A stretch of 64,000 nucleotides of DNA from CBDEGK01 sp965237855 (GTDB lineage: Bacteria; Pseudomonadota; Gammaproteobacteria; Pseudomonadales; Halieaceae), in NCBI GenBank assembly GCA_965237855.1, contig CBDEGK010000003.1, positions 620,001-684,000 on the forward strand. Reading direction: 5' to 3'. Made by a program: the position numbers and the translations under genes. How positions within the stretch are numbered: position 1 is the stretch's first letter; each line of letters begins with the position of its first letter. Positions 61,186 to 64,000 of the stretch are shown here, one piece after another. The notes beneath the pieces were generated by a model, which was not told where the DNA came from, did no database searches, and worked only from the letters and a program-made list of their open reading frames with translations.

Positions 61186-61599
61186 ATGGCTTTATTTTTA
61201 GAATTCATGGCTCAGCAGTGGACGCTATTTGCGGCGCTGGCGGTAACCATTGCCATGTTTATTTTTCACGAATCGCGGCGCTCGGGAGCCAGTTTATCGC
61301 CCCAGAAGGCAATCAACCTGGTGAACAGTGAGGAAGGTGTGTTTCTGGACCTGCGTGACAGTACCGAGTTTGGCCGCGGTCATGTGGTCGATGCACTGAA
61401 CATACCCGCCACCAAGCTGGAGGCGCGCCTGGCTGAGCTGGAGAGCTACCGAGACCGGCCAATTATCCTGCTCTGCAAGATGGGGCAGCATTCGGGAGCG
61501 GCCGGCAAACAGCTGACCGAGAAGGGGTTCAGCCGGGTATATCGCATGACTGGCGGTATGATGGAGTGGGGTAATATGCAATTGCCGCTGGTGAAATAG
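61186..61599 (+). CDS. Membrane-anchored rhodanese-like sulfurtransferase (YibN type)
   Basis: A 137-residue protein with one N-terminal membrane helix (WTLFAALAVTIAMFIF) and a rhodanese domain with active Cys in ILLCKMGQHSGAAG. I start it at ATG 61186; the frame is open far upstream but only as antisense to gpmI. It would sit on the inner membrane with the domain in the cytoplasm. Overlaps grxC by one base. Confidence 0.92.
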   Translation: MALFLEFMAQQWTLFAALAVTIAMFIFHESRRSGASLSPQKAINLVNSEEGVFLDLRDSTEFGRGHVVDALNIPATKLEARLAELESYRDRPIILLCKMGQHSGAAGKQLTEKGFSRVYRMTGGMMEWGNMQLPLVK

Positions 61600-61874
61600 T
61601 GCCGAGTGCCACCGAAGTAAAACTCTACAGTACCCGTTTTTGTCCCTACTGTATCCGCGCCAAGCGCTTGCTGGCAGACAAAGGGGTGGGCTTCACCGAC
61701 ATCGCGGTGGACAACGATACGGTACTGCGCCAGGAGATGATGCGTGCCAGTGGCCGTCACACGGTACCGCAGATATGGATTGGCGATCGCCACGTGGGTG
61801 GATTTGATGAATTATGGTCGCTGGACCAGCGAGGCTGGCTCGACCAGTTGCTGTGGCCAGCAACTACCGCTTAA
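61599..61874 (+). CDS. grxC: Glutaredoxin 3
   Basis: A 91-residue glutaredoxin from a GTG start coupled to the rhodanese stop. Active site FCPYCIRAK at about residue 11, cis-Pro in HTVPQIWIGD and the GG of HVGGFDEL. Reduces disulfides with glutathione. Followed 17 bases on by secB. Confidence 0.96.
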   Translation: MPSATEVKLYSTRFCPYCIRAKRLLADKGVGFTDIAVDNDTVLRQEMMRASGRHTVPQIWIGDRHVGGFDELWSLDQRGWLDQLLWPATTA

Positions 61875-61891
61875 CACACTAGGAAAGAACT

Positions 61892-62389
61892 ATGGCTGAA
61901 GAAGAAATTACCGCAACCGGCGAACAGGAACAGGCTCAACAAAAGTTCGCGCTGCAACGCATCTATGTCAAGGACATGTCCTTTGAGTCGCCTGCGGCGC
62001 CCGGCGTTTTCATGCAGGAATGGAAGCCGGCAATGAACGTGGATCTGAATACCAAGAGTAGCAAGGTCGGCGACGATGACTACGAGGTGGTATTAACTAT
62101 CACTATTACGGCCAAGGTAGGCGACGAGACCGCCTATCTGATTGAAGTACAGCAGGCGGGTATTTTCCACATCAAGGGCATCGAAGGGGATGATTTACGC
62201 CGGATTCTGGCCACAGTTTGTCCGAACATGCTGTTCCCCTATTCGCGGGAAACCATCGACGGTATCGTCACCAAGGGCACCTTCCCGGCCTTGATGCTGG
62301 CGCCGGTTAACTTTGATGCACTGTTTGCTCAAGCCATGCAGCAAGCGCAGGATGAGGGCAAGATCTCGGCGGGCGAAACAACCCAGTAA
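61892..62389 (+). CDS. secB: Protein-export chaperone SecB
   Basis: A 165-residue acidic protein with the SecB signature IYVKDMSFESPAAPGVF, VVLTITITAKVG, QAGIFHIKG and LFPYSRETIDG...GTFPALMLAPVNFDALF. The tetramer keeps secretory proteins unfolded and hands them to SecA. AGGAAAG precedes the ATG. Converges with trmL. Confidence 0.97.
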   Translation: MAEEEITATGEQEQAQQKFALQRIYVKDMSFESPAAPGVFMQEWKPAMNVDLNTKSSKVGDDDYEVVLTITITAKVGDETAYLIEVQQAGIFHIKGIEGDDLRRILATVCPNMLFPYSRETIDGIVTKGTFPALMLAPVNFDALFAQAMQQAQDEGKISAGETTQ

Positions 62390-62397
62390 AAAATCCC

Positions 62398-62859
62398 TCA
62401 GGCGTCGGCAAAACCTTGCTGGCGCCAGGCCTCATAGACCAGTACAGCCGCACTGTTTGACAGGTTCAGACTGCGGCTGTCTTTTCGCATGGGAATGCGC
62501 AGGCAGTTTTCAACACCTATCGATTGCAGTATCTGGCTGGGAAGCCCGCGTGTTTCCGGGCCGAACACCAGGAAATCACCTGGCTGGTACGACACCTGGT
62601 CGTAGTTGCGCTGGCCTCGGGTAGTGACGGCGTAGATAGGGGCGTCACCACAGCCCGCCTGGAACTCCTGCCAGTTCGCGTGTACTTCGACGCTGGCCCA
62701 CTCCGAATAATCCAGCCCCGCCCGGCGCAACCGCTTGTCGTCCATTTCAAACCCCAGCGGCTCAATCAGGTATAAATGACAGCCGGTATTGGCGCAGAGG
62801 CGGATGATATTGCCAGTATTGGGGGGAATTTCTGGCTGATAGAGGACGATATTGAACAC
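62398..62859 (-). CDS. trmL: tRNA (cytidine/uridine-34-2'-O)-methyltransferase TrmL
   Basis: A 153-residue SPOUT methyltransferase with YQPEIPPNTGNIIRLCANTG, FLVFGPETRGLP and the knot-forming IPMRKDSRSLNLSNSAAVLVY in the C-terminal part. It methylates the wobble ribose of tRNA-Leu isoacceptors. Lies eight bases after ntrC on the same strand. Confidence 0.96.
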   Translation of the reverse strand: MFNIVLYQPEIPPNTGNIIRLCANTGCHLYLIEPLGFEMDDKRLRRAGLDYSEWASVEVHANWQEFQAGCGDAPIYAVTTRGQRNYDQVSYQPGDFLVFGPETRGLPSQILQSIGVENCLRIPMRKDSRSLNLSNSAAVLVYEAWRQQGFADA

Positions 62860-62867
62860 GGGATGCC

Positions 62868-64000
62868 TCAGGACATACCCAGTTCTTTCATCTTCCGGGT
62901 CAGGGTATTGCGGCCCCAGCCCAGTAGCAGTGAGGCATCTCGTTTACGGCCGTTGGTGTGGGCCAGTGCCGTTTCGATCATCACCCGCTCGAACTCGGGC
63001 ACGGCCTGCTGAAGGATCTGTTGGCGACCGTCGCCCAGCGCGGTGTCTGCCCACTGCCGCAATTGTTGTTGCCAACTATCCTGGGGCTGGCTTGGCACTG
63101 GTTCTTCCTGCCCCAGTTCCGGTGGCAGGTCACCGCGATGAATTTCCCGGCCAGTGGCCATCACGGTCAACCAGCGACAGGTGTTTTCCAGCTGGCGCAC
63201 GTTGCCGGGCCAGGGCAGTTGGCACAAATAGTCGCTGGTCTCCGCCAGCAGAATTTTTGGCTCCACTTCCAGTTCCACCGCAGCCTGCTGGAAAAAATGT
63301 TGCATCAAGCGGGGAATATCCTCGCGTCGCTCCGCCAGTCTTGGAATGTGGATGCGGATGACATTGAGGCGATGGAACAGGTCCTCGCGGAAGGTGTGCT
63401 CCGCCACCAATTTCTCCAGGTTCTGGTGGGTTGCGGCGATGATCCGCACGTCGACCTTTACCGGGGTGTGTCCGCCCACGCGGTAAAATTCACCGTCCGC
63501 CAGCACTCGCAATAGCCTGGTTTGCGTGTCTGCGGGCATGTCTCCAATTTCGTCGAGGAAAAGGGTGCCGCCGTTCGCCTGCTCAAAACGCCCTCGGCGC
63601 TGGCTATTGGCGCCCGTAAACGCCCCCTTTTCGTGGCCGAACAGCTCGGACTCCATTAAATCCTTCGGAATAGCCGCCATATTCAGGGCTATAAAAGGCT
63701 GGCCCTGCCGCGGACTGTGCCGGTGCAGCGCGTGGGCTACCAGCTCCTTGCCGGTTCCGGATTCGCCATTGATTAATACAGTAATGCTGGAGTGCGCGAG
63801 TCGTCCAATAGCGCGAAAAACTTCCTGCATGGCCGGTGCTTCGCCAATGATCTCGGTGGCGCCTATGTTGTCTTCCGGCGGCTTGAAATCGGCGGATTGC
63901 TCCGCGGCATGCGCTAGTGCGCGATGAGTGACGGCTACCACCTCATCCACGTCAAAGGGCTTGGGAAGGTATTCGAAGGCACCTTTCTGGTATGAGGCAA
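62868..64000 (-). CDS. ntrC: Nitrogen regulation response regulator NtrC (5' end beyond window)
   Basis: The frame enters from the right edge with the end of a receiver domain (GAFEYLPKPFDVDEVV, the conserved Lys-Pro). Then come the sigma-54 AAA+ domain (Walker A GESGTGKEL, GAFTGA, DEIGD) and a Fis-type helix-turn-helix (NGRKRDASLLLGWGRNTLTRK). About 377 residues are present, against about 470 for full NtrC; around 90 N-terminal residues lie outside. It activates sigma-54 promoters under nitrogen limitation. The partner ntrB gene is probably just outside the window. Confidence 0.93.
   Translation of the reverse strand, partial: ASYQKGAFEYLPKPFDVDEVVAVTHRALAHAAEQSADFKPPEDNIGATEIIGEAPAMQEVFRAIGRLAHSSITVLINGESGTGKELVAHALHRHSPRQGQPFIALNMAAIPKDLMESELFGHEKGAFTGANSQRRGRFEQANGGTLFLDEIGDMPADTQTRLLRVLADGEFYRVGGHTPVKVDVRIIAATHQNLEKLVAEHTFREDLFHRLNVIRIHIPRLAERREDIPRLMQHFFQQAAVELEVEPKILLAETSDYLCQLPWPGNVRQLENTCRWLTVMATGREIHRGDLPPELGQEEPVPSQPQDSWQQQLRQWADTALGDGRQQILQQAVPEFERVMIETALAHTNGRKRDASLLLGWGRNTLTRKMKELGMS

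Overview
The window reads as chromosomal DNA of a Gammaproteobacterium, most likely a marine Cellvibrionales/Halieaceae-type or Pseudomonas-like lineage. This rests on the housekeeping block gpmI / rhodanese / grxC / secB / trmL / ntrC, the hisB-hisH-hisA-hisF run, mutY-yggX beside tRNA-Phe, the MnmH and SelD-oxidoreductase fusion pair, and an accessory set (P450, sulfotransferase, TauD-like oxygenase) typical of such bacteria. The taxonomic call is inference from gene content and order only.

Region by region. 1-8600: a truncated sulfotransferase, an RND pump with its periplasmic adaptor, a small SRPBCC protein, a TetR regulator, a cytochrome P450 and a peroxiredoxin-like protein. 8600-14360: an alanine/glycine:cation symporter, a class I glutamine amidotransferase, and a minus-strand run tauD-like / RsbU-RsbW fusion / STAS protein that forms a partner-switching module. 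14360-40912: the most striking part. One 20.4-kb gene encodes a 6,796-residue repeat protein with an LEPR-XLL-like N-terminal motif and a DUF4347 domain. It is followed on the same strand by a TolC-type lipoprotein, a periplasmic HlyD-like adaptor, a GAF-fused inner-membrane HlyD adaptor, and an M50 metalloprotease with a PqqD-like N-terminus and a periplasmic HlyD-like tail. No ABC ATPase is present. 40914-51576: glyoxalase I, a frameshifted rdgC, a GAF/HD-GYP protein with a large insertion, mnmH, fused selD, a Na+/H+ antiporter with a cyclic-nucleotide domain, DUF1653 and DUF2891 proteins. 51736-64000: tRNA-Phe, yggX, mutY, hisBHAF, a minus-strand cell-envelope run (gpmI-envC-ctp-divergent polysaccharide deacetylase), rhodanese-grxC-secB, and ntrC-trmL cut by the right edge.

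The best candidate for an undescribed system is 14423-40912. I propose that the giant protein is exported by the TolC/adaptor/M50 cassette, with the PqqD-like domain of the M50 protein as a possible receptor for the N-terminal [10 protein letters not shown] motif. Upstream lie a perfect TGTGA-N6-TCACA CRP/Vfr-type site and a leader with a terminator-like hairpin. Adjacency and domain content are visible in the sequence; the export role, the receptor idea and the regulation are inference. No intergenic stretch exceeds 300 bases. No insertion sequence, prophage, CRISPR array or origin was seen.
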